Below, piece after piece: positions 10,430 through 22,077 of a DNA stretch of 64,000 nt (position 1 is the stretch's first letter; each line of letters opens with the position of its first letter). Source of the stretch: Lactarius indigo (taxonomy: Eukaryota; Basidiomycota; Agaricomycetes; Russulales; Russulaceae); NCBI GenBank assembly GCA_025766275.1, contig JAFKAC010000034.1:62001-126000 (forward strand), written 5' to 3'. The notes under the pieces were generated by a model. The model had not been told where the DNA came from. It searched no databases and was given only the letters and a program-made list of their open reading frames with translations. The position numbers were made by a program, and so were the translations under genes.

Positions 10430-13400
10430 TTTAAACTGTAATTCTGTAATCATGACACGCTTTCGCTCCCTTCGAATTCCAGTCTCGATACGCATGAATT
10501 ACCGAATGGCCGATATAAGAGCACTGGTGGACTCCGGAGCCACCGACAATTTCATACATCCAAGCTTCGTAACAAAGATGGGGATCGGCACGCAGCCGCT
10601 CACCCAACCACAGAAGATCTGGAACATAGACCAAACAGAAAACAAAGCTGGGTCTATCTCTTACTTTACCGACCTTGACGTATACGCCAAGGGGTACCAC
10701 AGGACAATGCGCTTCCTAGTGACGGACATCGGGACCGAAGAAATCGTGCTAGGATACCCATGGTTGGCAACCTACGAGCCAACTATCAACTGGCGCGATG
10801 CGGTGATACACGAGGAAGTTATGCCGGTGGTAATCAGTACGCAGGACAGTCTTCACCGCCACACCGTTATCGCCACCACCCTTACTAATGACCAAAAGGA
10901 GGAAATAGTCAACGTCCTAGAAGAAGAAGATGTGTACCTACGCGCCACAACATCCACGGAGCTGGCAATCCAAGCACAAAAAAAGGAACTGACAGTAGAG
11001 CTGCCAGAAGTCTACCAAGAATTTCGGAAGCTCTTCAGTGAAGAGGCGTCCCAACGTTTTCCCCCCACTAGACCATGGGATCACGCAATCGACTTCAAAC
11101 CAAACGCCCCATCCTCAATAGATTGTAAGATATATCCGCTAACGCAAGAGGAGGAGGGCAAACTCAAGGAGTTCCTGGACGAGAAACTCAAACAGGGGTA
11201 CCTCCGCCCCTCCATGTCTCCGTATGCCTCATCCTTTTTCTTTGTTAAAAAGAAGGACGGAAAACTACGACCGGTACAGGATTATCGGGTGATTAATGCT
11301 CACACCATACGCAACCAATACCCTCTTCCCCTCATCCAAGACCTCATTTACGACCTCAGCAATGCGCACATCTACACTAAGCTCGACATCCGCTGGGGAT
11401 ATAATAACATTCGCATCCGAGATGGAGATCAGGAGAAGGCGGCCTTCAAGACCAAGTTCGGCCTCTTCGAGCCGACAGTAATGTTCTTCGGCCTCACAAA
11501 CTCGCCCGCAACATTCCAGACAATGATGAACCACATCTATCGGGACACGATCGCAAAACATGAACTACGCAGCACCGTCATCCGGGTTTATATGGACGAC
11601 ATCGGTATTGCCACACGCGTCGGTCACAACTCCGCGGACCACATCGCGGCAGTCACGGATGTCCTCTGTGTCGCCCAGGACCACGACCTATACTTCAAAC
11701 TCGAAAAATGCCTCTTCCACCAGCCTCGGATGGATTACCTGGGGGTAATCCTTGAAAAGGGGGTAACACGCATGGATCCGGTAAAAGTTCAGGGCATCAA
11801 AGACTGGCCAACGCCAACAAAAGTCAGGGACGTATGCTCCTTTTTAGGATTCTGCAACTTTTACCGCTTATTCATCCGAGGCTTTGCCACCCACGCCCGA
11901 CCACTAAACCGACTCACGAGAAAGGACACTGAATGGTGGTGGATGGAAGAGGAAGACCGTGCATTCAAAACACTCAAACGCCTTGTTACTGAAGAACCGG
12001 TCCTGGCACACCCCAATTTACACGACCAGTTCGAACTAGAAGTTGATGCCTCTGGGTTCGCGGTAGGTGCAGTTCTCTTACAGAAGAAAAGTGATGGGCG
12101 CAAGCACCCAATAGGATACTACTCTGCGACGCTAAGCGAAGCAGAACGCAACTACGACATCTACGACCTAGAGCTTCTCGCTATCGTGAAGGCTCTCCGA
12201 CACTGGCGCCCCCTACTTGCAGGATCCCCACACAAAATCAAAATATTTTCGGATCACCTGAACCTGCAATACTGGAAATCACCACAAAAGATCAGTCAAA
12301 GAGTCGCCTGGGAAGTATTAGAACTGATGGAATATGACTTCGAGATCCATCACATCAAAGGGAAGCACAACGGTAGAGCAGACGCCCTATCAAGGCGACC
12401 GGACTATGATCAAGGGGAAGATGATAACCAAGGTGTGGTCGTCCTACCTCCGGAAGTGTTCGTACGAGCAGCTAATGTCGCACGCACGTTGGAAATACAC
12501 CCCATGATGCAACAACCGAGACAACGACAAGACCCTGCCATAATCAAAACATGGGTCGACGCCCATTGTCTCAAGAAGATAGAAGGGGAATGGTATAAAG
12601 ACGGACGACTAGTTGTTACGGGACCAATGGCCGCATACCGAGCTATCATACACGACCACCACGACCTGCCGGCACATGGACACCCAGGGATAAGCCGAAC
12701 GCAGCGTATCGTGGAACGACATCACTGGTGGCCGAGTATTCGCAAGGACGTCTACGAGTACGTCATGGGATGCGCGGATTGCCAACGGAACAAAGTCAAT
12801 ACCAGACCAACCCGCGCCCCACTGCACCCGATCACCGCCATCACAGACGCTCCTCCCTTCCACACCATCGCTCTAGACTTCATCACTAAACTGCCTATTT
12901 CACAGTCGTATGACAGTATTCTGACCGTCACAGACCATGACTGCAGCAAGGCATCCATATTCATTCCATGTAATGAGGAGATAACGGCGGAGGATACGGC
13001 CATCCTGTACGTCAACCATGTGTTCAAACGATTCGGATTACCGCGTAAAATCATTAGTGATCGCGACCCCCGGTTCACCTCGAAGTTCACAAGAGAAATA
13101 TGCCGTATACTGGGCATCCAACAGAATGTCTCTACGGCCTATCACCCACGAACGGATGGGCAGTCCGAACGAACCAATCAATGGCTTGAACAGTACCTGC
13201 GATTTTGGGCCAACAAGCGTCAAGATAACTGGGCGGCCTATCTTCCTGTCGCAGAATTCGCTCACAACAACTGGCCCCACGAACACACGAAGCAATCCCC
13301 ATTCATGCTCCTGATGGGGTATAACCCAACGACCGATTGGACGGATAAGCCATCCCCAATCCCAAACGTGATTACCAGACTAACACAATTAAAGGAAGCG

Positions 13401-15128
13401 CGTCAGCTGGCCCAGGACCTCATCAAAAAGGCACAAGATAGCTGGATTCGGCATAAAGACACCCCACGCTACCAAATCGGTGATCAAGTATGGTTAGAAG
13501 GAAAGCATTTACGGACCAATCAACCCACAGCAAAGCTAGCGGCGCGACGCCACGGACCATTCAAAGTGATTCAGGTGATGTCCCCTTACAACTACCGCCT
13601 AGAACTTCCCACGCAGTGGAGCATCCACCCAGTGTTTCACATCGACCTTCTCACGCCATACAAAAGCACTACCTTCCACGGCGAGAACTTCCCACGTCCA
13701 CCACCGGATCTTGTGGAGGGAGAAGAAGAATACGAAGTCGAGGCCGTTCTGGACTCTCGGCACTTCGGCAGAAGAAGGAAGTTGCAATATCTGATCAAAT
13801 GGAAGGGATATCCGGACTCGGAGAATCAGTGGGTCGACAAAGACGACGTGTTTGCCCCAGAAGCGATCAAGGAATATCAAACGGGCCGGACAACCGCGCG
13901 ATATCTTAAAAGCCAGCCTGCGGATGATCAGGAAGAGTATCACTCTTACATTCGATCCTCTCAAACCTCTATGCCCACTTCTCCTCTCAGACATGTCACC
14001 ACGGCGATCCTCCTCGACCAAGTCGCACAAGACGCCGCCAACCTCATCGAAGACGACCAAGAAACCGTGGTTCAACCGGTCCAGCTCACTCCGTACACAC
14101 CTGCAAACCTGCGGGCGGGGCATATCACCGCTCAAGAATGGGCTGGCGTCTTACAGAGATTCCCAGACCCGACTCAACAGCCCGACGACGAGCAGCAGCA
14201 TGCCGTCCCTCACATCTTCCGAGACGACAACGGCAATCGGGAACCCATCACGGTCATCCCCCCAGGTGACGACCTCATTGGCACAAGGGGAATTCTCCCT
14301 GCCGACCGCCCCCTCGAAGACCCAACAGGAGTTAGAAGCAGCGGAGGACTGGCAGAGGATGGTGAAGGCGTGGGCCGACGAACAACTGCGCTTAGCGCAG
14401 AGGAGATTGAGCGAGTTGCGGCAGCGCAGGCAACGCTCCCTCACGACGAAGCTCACGATGACGACGAGGATTACTACCCGGTCAGACACCCCCTCCTTCG
14501 AACGCACAGCCACCCTACTAATCCCCGCATCACCCCATGGCTCGTCCACACCGACGGAACCGCCATGTCTCGAGGACGTGTGCGATTGCCCGGCGTCGCA
14601 TTTCACACCCCCATTACGCACGATGACGACCCTGCGCAGGTCCTTGCGCCTGAAGGGTTCAGGGCGAATCGACAGCCCCATTACATTCACTTCCCCATCA
14701 CCGGACCCGATGGCATAGAGAGGAATGCCAGCCACGTGCAGATTGTCGGAGGTGTGAATCCTTTTGTGTTGGGGCTCATCCCCAGATCCCCTCATCTCTA
14801 CGGCAAACCCCTTTATGCCCATCTGATGCTATTGGCTGCGGGACGCGCCTTCATCGCCCATGAGGATTTGGTCATCCTCGCCTCCGACAAAATCACCGAT
14901 CGCGCACTCAACCGCATTGGGGACGAGTCCCTTACTGCGGAGGTCACGCGTTATCGGGCGGCCGCGTATGAAGAAGAGCGGCTCGCCGCCCGCATCCGTC
15001 AACTCCAGGCCATGCGGCTGTCGGCAAGGGACAACAAGAGGGACTGCATCTATCGACTGGAGAGGGCGAACATGTTCGAGAGGATCAGCGACGAGCAGTC
15101 GACTTGGACCGCACGAGACTTTCGGTGA
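10390..15128 (+). CDS. Ty3-A Pol polyprotein (PR-RT-RH-IN-chromodomain-tail)
   Basis: Frame is -1 to gag and open from before 10390 to TGA 15126-15128, about 1580 residues; entry is predicted by ribosomal frameshifting at 10389-10395, so no start codon is needed. Protease active site ALVDSGATDNF (about 10530). RT with YMDD in VYMDDIGIAT (about 11589). RNase H with FELEVDASGFAVGAVLL, YDLELLAIVKAL and the DALSRRPDY end. Integrase with an HHCC zinc domain (HDHHDLPAHGHPG to CADCQ) and catalytic D-D-E in LDFITKLP, ISDRDPRF and GQSERTNQ. A chromodomain follows (EYEVEAVLDSRHF to YPDSENQWV, about 13725-13840). A tail of roughly 400 residues ends in a coiled-coil-like region. No stop is seen, so the pol copy could be functional, but the element lacks its 5' end. 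Confidence 0.9.
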
Positions 15129-15158
15129 GTCTGGGGTCTCACGCTGAAAAGGGGGTGG

Positions 15159-15613
15159 TGTTACGGTCACATGTATCAGACCCTTACTGTACCGGTTGTG
15201 ACTACGGCGGTAAGGTAGATTAGTCACGGACTCGGCATTTACGATAGGAGTTAGGCGTTGAGGGATGACTCGATCCTAGTACAAGTAGTAGTAGTATTAG
15301 GATTGCGGTACTTACGCGATACGTTGGACGCTACAATACTGTGACTCATAGCAGCGCTTGAAAGCCTGCTCTTCTTGTATTTAAGGCAGCTGCGGAGGAC
15401 CAAGATACGCCATCTTGGTCTTCTTCAATCGTCACTTCTCTGTTCCACGCCTTCCAAGTCTCGCCCTACATTTGGGTTTGAGTGCCGCAGTTACGCTAGT
15501 GTCTTCGAACATCTAGAAGTTGCCTTCGTGCCATACGCCCTACGGCGTGATTAGCTAAGTTGCCAAGTCACCTTGCCGAGCTCAAGTCGAGCTAACGTCG
15601 TGACGACGTTACA
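15159..15613 (+). repeat. 3' LTR of Ty3-A (455 bp)
   Basis: TGTTACGGTC...CGACGTTACA. It carries the family hairpin GACCAAGAT/ATCTTGGTC around 15400, a TATA-like TATTTAAGG upstream of it, and a palindromic 3' end (AACGTCG TGA CGACGTT). It is preceded by a G-rich purine tract at 15146-15155. It is shorter than the 537-bp LTR of Ty3-C and clearly diverged from it. Confidence 0.88.
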
Positions 15614-16043
15614 TACACCACCGTTCCCGCTGAGAGGAGGACCGGGAGCTAGAGGACAAGGGAGAGGGGGATCTTGAAGGGACTTAAGGAATGTCCTTTG
15701 CTATAACTGTCACGCTCCCGGCCACCTCTCACGAAATTGCCCATATCCGCGTGTGCAGCAACAGTGGCAGGCTGCCCCATCCAGTAGCCACATGACCGAG
15801 ACTACGGGATATCCTCAAGGACCCGTCTCACAATACGCGCCGTCGCAGTACGTGCCGTCGCTGCCTGGGTATATGTCGCCGGCACCAAGCGCGACACCCG
15901 CACCCCAAATCAACGCGGCAAGCACGAAAACAGCGGGAGAACAAGCTAAAGAATGGCTCACACAGGTGGCCAACAGTACGGATGAAGTAAAAGATCTTAT
16001 ACTTCAAGATCTATGGGGAAAGGAGGGTTTTCGGGACGCCTGA
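15614..16043 (+). pseudogene. Ty3-B gag C-terminal fragment
   Basis: Starts within the arginine/glycine-rich stretch before the zinc knuckle; an early in-frame TGA is present (about 15676, CTTGA where Ty3-C has CTAGA). The CCHC knuckle CYNCHAPGHLSRNC follows (about 15700-15740), then a Gln/Ser/Tyr-rich spacer with PSQY-type repeats and the conserved end INAASTKTAGEQAKEWLTQVANS. Stop at 16041-16043, inside the predicted frameshift stem. Confidence 0.82.
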
Positions 16044-19000
16044 ACCCGTCAGTCTGGGTGAGGGCTCTTCAATGTAATTCTGTAATTGTGACAACGCGCT
16101 ACCGATCTATGAGAATTCCAGTGACTGTCCGTACGAATTACCAAACGACTGAAACAAATGCGCTAGTCGACTCTGGCGCGACCGATAACTTCATCCGACC
16201 CAGCTTGGCCAAGCGGGCTGGTATCCAGACACAGCCGCTAAGTACGCCCCGCAAGATATGGAATATAGACAACACAGAAAATAAAGCTGGGTTAATCACT
16301 CATTACGTTAACCTAGAAGTGAAAACACGAGGACAGATAAAACAAATGACCTTCCTGGTCACCGACCTAGGAAGCGAAGACATGGTGCTAGGCTATCCAT
16401 GGCTAAGCGCATTCGAACCAACAATCAGCTGGGCCACCGCCACCATACACCCCAACATGCAACCAATAATGTTAGCAACTAGTGAAGCACTGCTATCAAC
16501 GACGACCATTCGAGCCCTCATTGTGGCCGAAAAAGAAGACATTGTGCGGGAACTAGAGGAAGAAACGTTCGCTAGAGCCACCACCTCGACGGAATTGGCC
16601 ATACAAGCGAAGCAACAACAAACGGCAGCAGTGCTCCCTCAGGAATATGCAATGTTTACCAGACTTTTCAACGAGCAAGCCTCACACCGCTTCCCCCCGG
16701 CAAGGCCGTGGGATCATGCAATAGACTTCAAGCCATCCGCGCCGGCCGCCATCGACTGCAAGATCTACCCTATGACCCAAAAAGAAGAGGGCAAACTCAA
16801 AGCGTTTCTGGAGGAGAAATTGAAGCAAGGGTATCTGCGCCCCTCTATCTCTCCGTACGCATCCTCCTTCTTCTTCATTAAAAAGAAGGACGGAAAACTA
16901 CGCCCGGTACAGGACTACCGGGTCATCAACTCCCACACCATTCGGAATCAATACCCGCTACCGTTAATACAGGACCTCATCCTTGACCTCAGCAATGCCC
17001 ACATCTATACTAAACTCGATATCCGATGGGGCTACAACAACATACATATTCGTGACGGCGACCAGGAAAAGGCAGCGTTCAAAACTAAATTCGGCCTCTT
17101 CGAACCCACGGTCATGTTCTTCAGGCTCACTAACTCCCCCGCCACCTTCCAAGCCATGATGAACCACATCTATCATGACACCATAGCAAAGCACGAACGA
17201 CTGGGCACCACCATACGCGTCTACATGGACGATATCAGCATTGCTACTCACTTTGATCACGATCTAGCGGCCCATATAGACGCCGTCCGCGATGTTTTGC
17301 GCATTGCGGAGGAACACGACCTCTACTTCAAACTCGAAAAGTGCCTGTTCCATCAACCGCGGATGGATTACCTGGGGGTAATCCTTGAAAGGGGGGTGAC
17401 CCGAATGGACCCTGTAAAAGTTCAAGGAATCAAGGACTGGCCAACACCAACAAAAGTCAAAGACGTCCGCTCTTTCCTCGGCTTCTGTAACTTTTACAGA
17501 CTCTTTATCCGCGGTTTCGCAACTCACGCCAAGCCACTCACTAAACTAACATGGAAGGACGAAGAATGGCGATTGACTGAGGAAGAAGAAAAGGCGTTTA
17601 ACACCCTAAAACGACTCGTGACGGAGGAACCGGTGCTAGCACACCCCATCCTTCAAGACCCATTCGAATTGGAAGTAGATGCTTCGGGCTACGCGGTGGG
17701 AGCCGTATTACTGCAAAAGAAATCTGACGGCAAGCGACATCCCATAGGTTACTACTCGGCGACGCTTTCCGAAGCCGAAAGAAACTACGACATCTACGAC
17801 CTAGAGCTGCTCGCGATAGTTAAGGCCCTACAGAATTGGCGACCACTTCTCGCAGGTGCCCCCCACAAGATTAAAATCTATTCGGACCATCTAAACCTAC
17901 AATACTGGAAGTCACCACAAAAGATCAGTAGGCGAGTCGCCAGGGAAGTACTCGAACTTTCTGAATACGACTTCGAGATTCATCACATTAAAGGGAAGAA
18001 CAACGGGTGGGCAGATGCGCTGTCAAGACGACCGGATTACGACCAAGGCGTCGAGGACAACAGCGAAGTAGTGGTCCTGCCCCCCGAAATCTTTGTACGA
18101 ACCCTTAACACCGCGCGCACCTTCATCGCCAACCCAAATCTGCTACAACCACGCCACCAACAAGACGAAGAGGTGATCAAGATATGGATCGACCCTTATC
18201 GCCTCAAGAAAATACAAGGAGAATGGTATAAGGATGGCAGGTTCGTAATCACAGGGCCAGCGTCGACTCAACGAGTACTAATACACGACCATCACGACTT
18301 GCCAATACATGGCCATCCGGGAATTACAAAAACTCAACGCATCCTGGAGAGACACTACTGGTGGCCGCGACTCCGGAAAGACGTATATGAATACGTGCAA
18401 GGCTGCGCAGAATGCCAAAGGAATAAAGTCAACACGAGGCCCATACGAGCCGCGCTGCATCCCATCACGCCAATACTGGAAGCCATGCCGTTCCACACGG
18501 TGGCGGTGGACTTCATCACCAAACTCCCCGCTTCCAAGGGGTATGACAGTATACTAACGGTCACAGACCACAACTGCAGCAAGGCCTCAATCTTTATCCC
18601 ATGCCGAGAAGAAATCACCGCAGAAGAAATGGCGACTCTATATGTCGCCCAAGTGTTCAAGCGCTTCGGATTGCCGCGCAAAATAATAAGCGATCGCGAC
18701 CCACGCTTCACGTCCAAGTTTACCAGAGAAGTATGCCGCATTCTGGGGATTCAACAGAACATATCAACCGCATATCACCCACGTACTGATGGACAGTCTG
18801 AGCGAACTAACCAGTGGCTGGAACAGTACCTACGCTTCTGGGTAAATGAGCGGCAAGACAACTGGGAAGCTTACCTACCAATCGCCGAATTTGCGCACAA
18901 CAACTGGCCACATGAACACACTAAAGAGTCGCCGTTCCAACTTCTGATGGGGTATAACCCACAAGCGGACTGGACGGATAAGCCATCTCCCATTCCCCTC

Positions 19001-20752
19001 GCGACCGCACGACTGACACAGCTAAAAGAGGCTAGAGACGCCGCCCAACGCCTCATAAAGAAGGCGCAAGAGTCATGGGTGCGCAACAAAGATATGCCCA
19101 AGTTCAGCATCAACGACCTCGTATGGCTCGAGGGCAAACATCTCCGAACCAATCAGCCTACAGCGAAATTGGCGGCGTGATGCCACGGACCCTTTCAGGT
19201 GGTGCAGGTGATGTCCCCTTACAACTATCGATTGGAACTTCCCACGCAGTGGAGCATCCATCCAGTGTTTCACATCGATCTTCTCACACCGTACAAGCAA
19301 ACTTCCTTGCACGGGGAAAACTTCACACGACCACCGCCCGAACTGATAGATGGAGAAGAGGAATATGAAGTCGAGGCCATTCTAGACACGCGGCATTTCG
19401 GCAGAGGAAGACGCCTTCAATACCTGATCAAATGGAAAGGGTACCCAGACTCGGAGAATCAGTGGGTCAACAAAGACGAGGTCTTTGCGCCGGAAGCGCT
19501 TCGCCTGTATCAGGAAGCGCAAACCCACGGTAGAAGAGATAAAGTGGGAGTCGCTCGGACAGAGGACAGTCATCCCCTCTTCCTTCGCTCAGCCATTACT
19601 CTCATGCCCACTTCCCCACTACGACATGTCACACAGGCGCAACTCCTCGACTCCCTCGCAGAGGACGCCCGCGCCCTCTTGGCGGAGGACAGCGACACCG
19701 AAGTTCCCAACACTCAGCTCACGCCATGGACACCTCTTACACCAGCAGAGGGGCCCATCACCGCACAAGAATGGATCAACGTCGTCACCAGATTCCCAGA
19801 CCCGACGACCACCCCTGACGACAACCGAGCCATTGTCCATGTCTTCCGAAACGATCGCGGCGAACGCGAACCCATCACCGCTATCCCCCCAAGCGACGAC
19901 CTCATCGGCGTTCGCGGAGTTTTCCCGAGCAACGACCAGCGTTCAAGCGCTGATGGAGTACGAGTTGGAGGGCTGGAAGAGGGTAGCGGCAGCATGGCAG
20001 AAGGAGCAGCTGGACTCAGCGGCAGCCCGACTGAGGGAGATGAGCGAGCGGCGGCAGCGATGGCGGCAGCTGAGGCTGGCCATGACGACGAAGATTATTA
20101 CCCGGCGAGACACACCTTCCTTCGAACGAAACGCGACCCTGATAATCCCCTCATCACGCCCTGGCTCGTCTACTCCGACGGGTCCCCCATGTATTGAGGA
20201 CGTGTGCGCGTGCCTGGTGCCGCCGATCACCGTCCGTTCACCGCCGCCGACGACCCCGCGCATGTCATTGCGCCTGAAGGGTTCCGGGTGAACCGACGAC
20301 CCCATCACATTCGATACCCCATCACCGGGCCAGACGGAGTAGAAAGGGACGCGTCGCACGTCCAGATCATCAAAGGGGCAGACCCCCTCATATTAGGGGT
20401 TATACCGGGCTCGCCACACGTCTACGGTAAGCCCCTCTATGCAGAGCCTCACATATCCGCGGCGCTCCGCCCCACGTATCCGCATGAGGACCTCATCGTC
20501 TTCGAGGCGGACAAGATCACCAACCACGCGCTCAACCGCATCAACGACGAGTCACTCACCGCGGAGGTTACGCGCTTCCGCGCGGCCAGCTACGAGCTGG
20601 ATCAACTTCAGGCGAGGGTGAGTCAACTCCGCGCAATGATCGAGTGCACACAAGACGATCGGCGCGACGCGATCTACCGCTTAGAGCGCGCCACCGCGTT
20701 AGAGCGTATTGCCGATGAACAGCACGATTGGCCGGCCTGCGACTTTCGGTGA
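16013..20752 (+). pseudogene. Ty3-B pol with two nonsense codons
   Basis: Collinear with the Ty3-C pol. A GGGTTTT heptamer at 16025-16031 marks frameshift entry. Domains: protease (ALVDSGATDNF), RT with YMDDISIAT, RNase H, HHCC and DDE integrase. The frame is cut by TGA at 19178-19180 just before the GPY/F-like region (Ty3-C has CGA), reopens through the chromodomain (about 19360-19510), is cut again by TGA at 20195-20197 (Ty3-C has CGA), and ends at TGA 20750-20752. There are also substitutions at conserved sites, e.g. FRLTNSPATF for FGLTNSPTTF and NNGWADALSR for NNGRADALSR. Confidence 0.88.
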
Positions 20753-20783
20753 GCCAGGGGTCTCACGCTAGAAGAGGAGGTGA

Positions 20784-21852
20784 TGTTACGTTTCGACTCA
20801 TACCCTTACTGTACCGGTTGCAACTACGGCGGTAAGGTAGATTAGTTGCGGACTTATGATAGGCGATTACGAGTACTGTAACGCCACTACAGGGGCGTTG
20901 AGTACGACCTGTACTAAGTCAGTCAAGTGATCGGTAGTCAAAGCTCAAAGGCTCGACTTCAGTAGAAATGATGCACAAGAGTCACAAGGACGTACGTCAC
21001 TTGGACTATAGAGGAGGGCTAAGACTCGAAGGCCTAGCAAAGACGAGGACTGGGATTCAGGGAGACTCCACGTAGACGAGTGTAGTATTACACAAGAAGT
21101 CTAGTCTACTGTACAAGCTAGGTATGACTAGGGTTAAATAGAAATCGTACTGTATGGCCATCGCAAACAGATGACGCTATCGCCAAACCGAGGGAGAAAG
21201 GGATGAACATAAAGAGAACAAAGCAGGGTCATATCGAGAATAAAGGAGAATCACGCGGGGTCGTGCGTGAGAGGAAACAAGTCGGGAACCGGCACATGTC
21301 AAGCTTTATCAAGAGAGAACATCGATAAGCAAGGCACGTGATAGAAACCGGGTAATCGTAAAGTCCGCGTAGTCGTACAGGGCTTGTATAGTGTGGGGAG
21401 GAAATAATGATGAGGAAAGAAACAAGTCCAAGAAAATCGTAACAAGTACGATAGGAGATTGCGCACTGATTGTTGACTGAGGACTATGCCACTAATACTA
21501 GTAGTAGTAGTATTAGGGTTCGAGCTACTTACGCGATACGTTGGACGCTACATTACCGTGACTCATAGCAGCGCTTGAAAGCCTGCTCGACTTGTATTTA
21601 ACCTGTCTTGTGAAGACCAAGATACGCCATCTTGGTCTTCTTGAATCGTCACTTGTTTCTTCTCCCTTTCTCTCTCTCTCTCTATCGCCTCTTTCGAGAA
21701 GTGCACCTTCGAGTGTTCACCATTACCTACGCTTGGACCTTCGTGTCTTCAAGATACTTGTCACGCCTGGACTTCCGTGTCTTCAGAGCATCCGCTAAGT
21801 TGTTACCGCCTCTATAGAGCTCAAGTCGAGCTAACGTCGTGACGACGTTACA
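20784..21852 (+). repeat. 3' LTR of Ty3-B, split by a solo LTR
   Basis: Starts TGTTACGTTTCG at 20784 and ends CGACGTTACA at 21852. Removing the inserted solo LTR (20877-21444) and one copy of its TSD leaves about 496 bp. Contains the perfect GAAGACCAAGAT/ATCTTGGTCTTC hairpin near 21613-21641 and a (TC)n run near 21668-21682. Preceded by a purine tract GAAGAGGAGG. Confidence 0.88.
20877..21444 (-). repeat. Solo LTR of the Ty3-E family (568 bp)
   Basis: Reverse-oriented copy of the LTR at 1590-2158, from TGTAACGCC to CGTAACA, flanked by a perfect TSD AGTAC (20872-20876 and 21445-21449). Inserted into the Ty3-B 3' LTR, so it is younger than Ty3-B. No internal sequence remains, as expected after LTR-LTR recombination. 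Confidence 0.92.
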
Positions 21853-22077
21853 CTGATCGTCTGTGAAGTAGGGGTAGAGGAGGTGCCACTTGCTGTTCGC
21901 AGCACCCCCCAAGACATCCACCCCATCCTTCGCCGCATTCACTCGTCCCACTCCCACCTTACTAAACCAAGGTTCCGTGACGCACAGAAGGTCGTCCGCC
22001 ATGTTCGTTTCCAGCAATGCATGCATCGCCGCGTTCCGCCTCCCCATGTTCACTGTTCCAATGGAGAAGTTATGCAT
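21853..22077 (-). pseudogene. LINE ORF2 N-terminal endonuclease fragment
   Basis: ATG at 22077 starts an endonuclease/exonuclease/phosphatase-type domain: IGTVNMGRRNAAMHALL, CVTEPWF (the E of the conserved QEPW-like motif) and GVDVLGGAANSKWHLLYP. It continues to 21853, where Ty3-B begins. Its start overlaps the end of ORF1 by 28 bp in another frame, a common LINE arrangement for coupled translation. The rest of the endonuclease, probably about 150 residues, is missing before the piece at 8559. Confidence 0.78.

Larger units (their letters stand above)
8560..15613 (+). mobile_element. Ty3/gypsy chromovirus Ty3-A, 5'-truncated
   Basis: Same family as Ty3-C (48834-56754). The 5' LTR and the first part of gag are missing; homology starts abruptly at the GAGTTCAACGG shared with Ty3-C and Ty3-D. 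Gag, frameshift signal, pol with chromodomain and long tail, a G-rich polypurine tract and the 3' LTR are present. The LTR abuts the interior of another gag (Ty3-B) at 15614. The simplest reading is that Ty3-A inserted into Ty3-B gag and one later deletion removed the Ty3-A 5' end, the Ty3-B 5' end and part of the LINE endonuclease. Confidence 0.88.
15614..21852 (+). mobile_element. Ty3/gypsy chromovirus Ty3-B, 5'-truncated
   Basis: Closer relative of Ty3-C than Ty3-A is. It starts inside gag next to the Ty3-A LTR and runs through the gag end, frameshift signal, pol and a 3' LTR that is split by a solo LTR. Its right end (21852) abuts LINE endonuclease sequence. Pol has two TGA codons where Ty3-C has CGA, so this copy is dead. 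Confidence 0.87.

Noticed and set aside
14151..14822. Minus-strand gene inside Ty3-A pol tail
   Set aside because: Antisense shadow of a conserved coding region; similar shadows occur at the same place in Ty3-B and Ty3-C.
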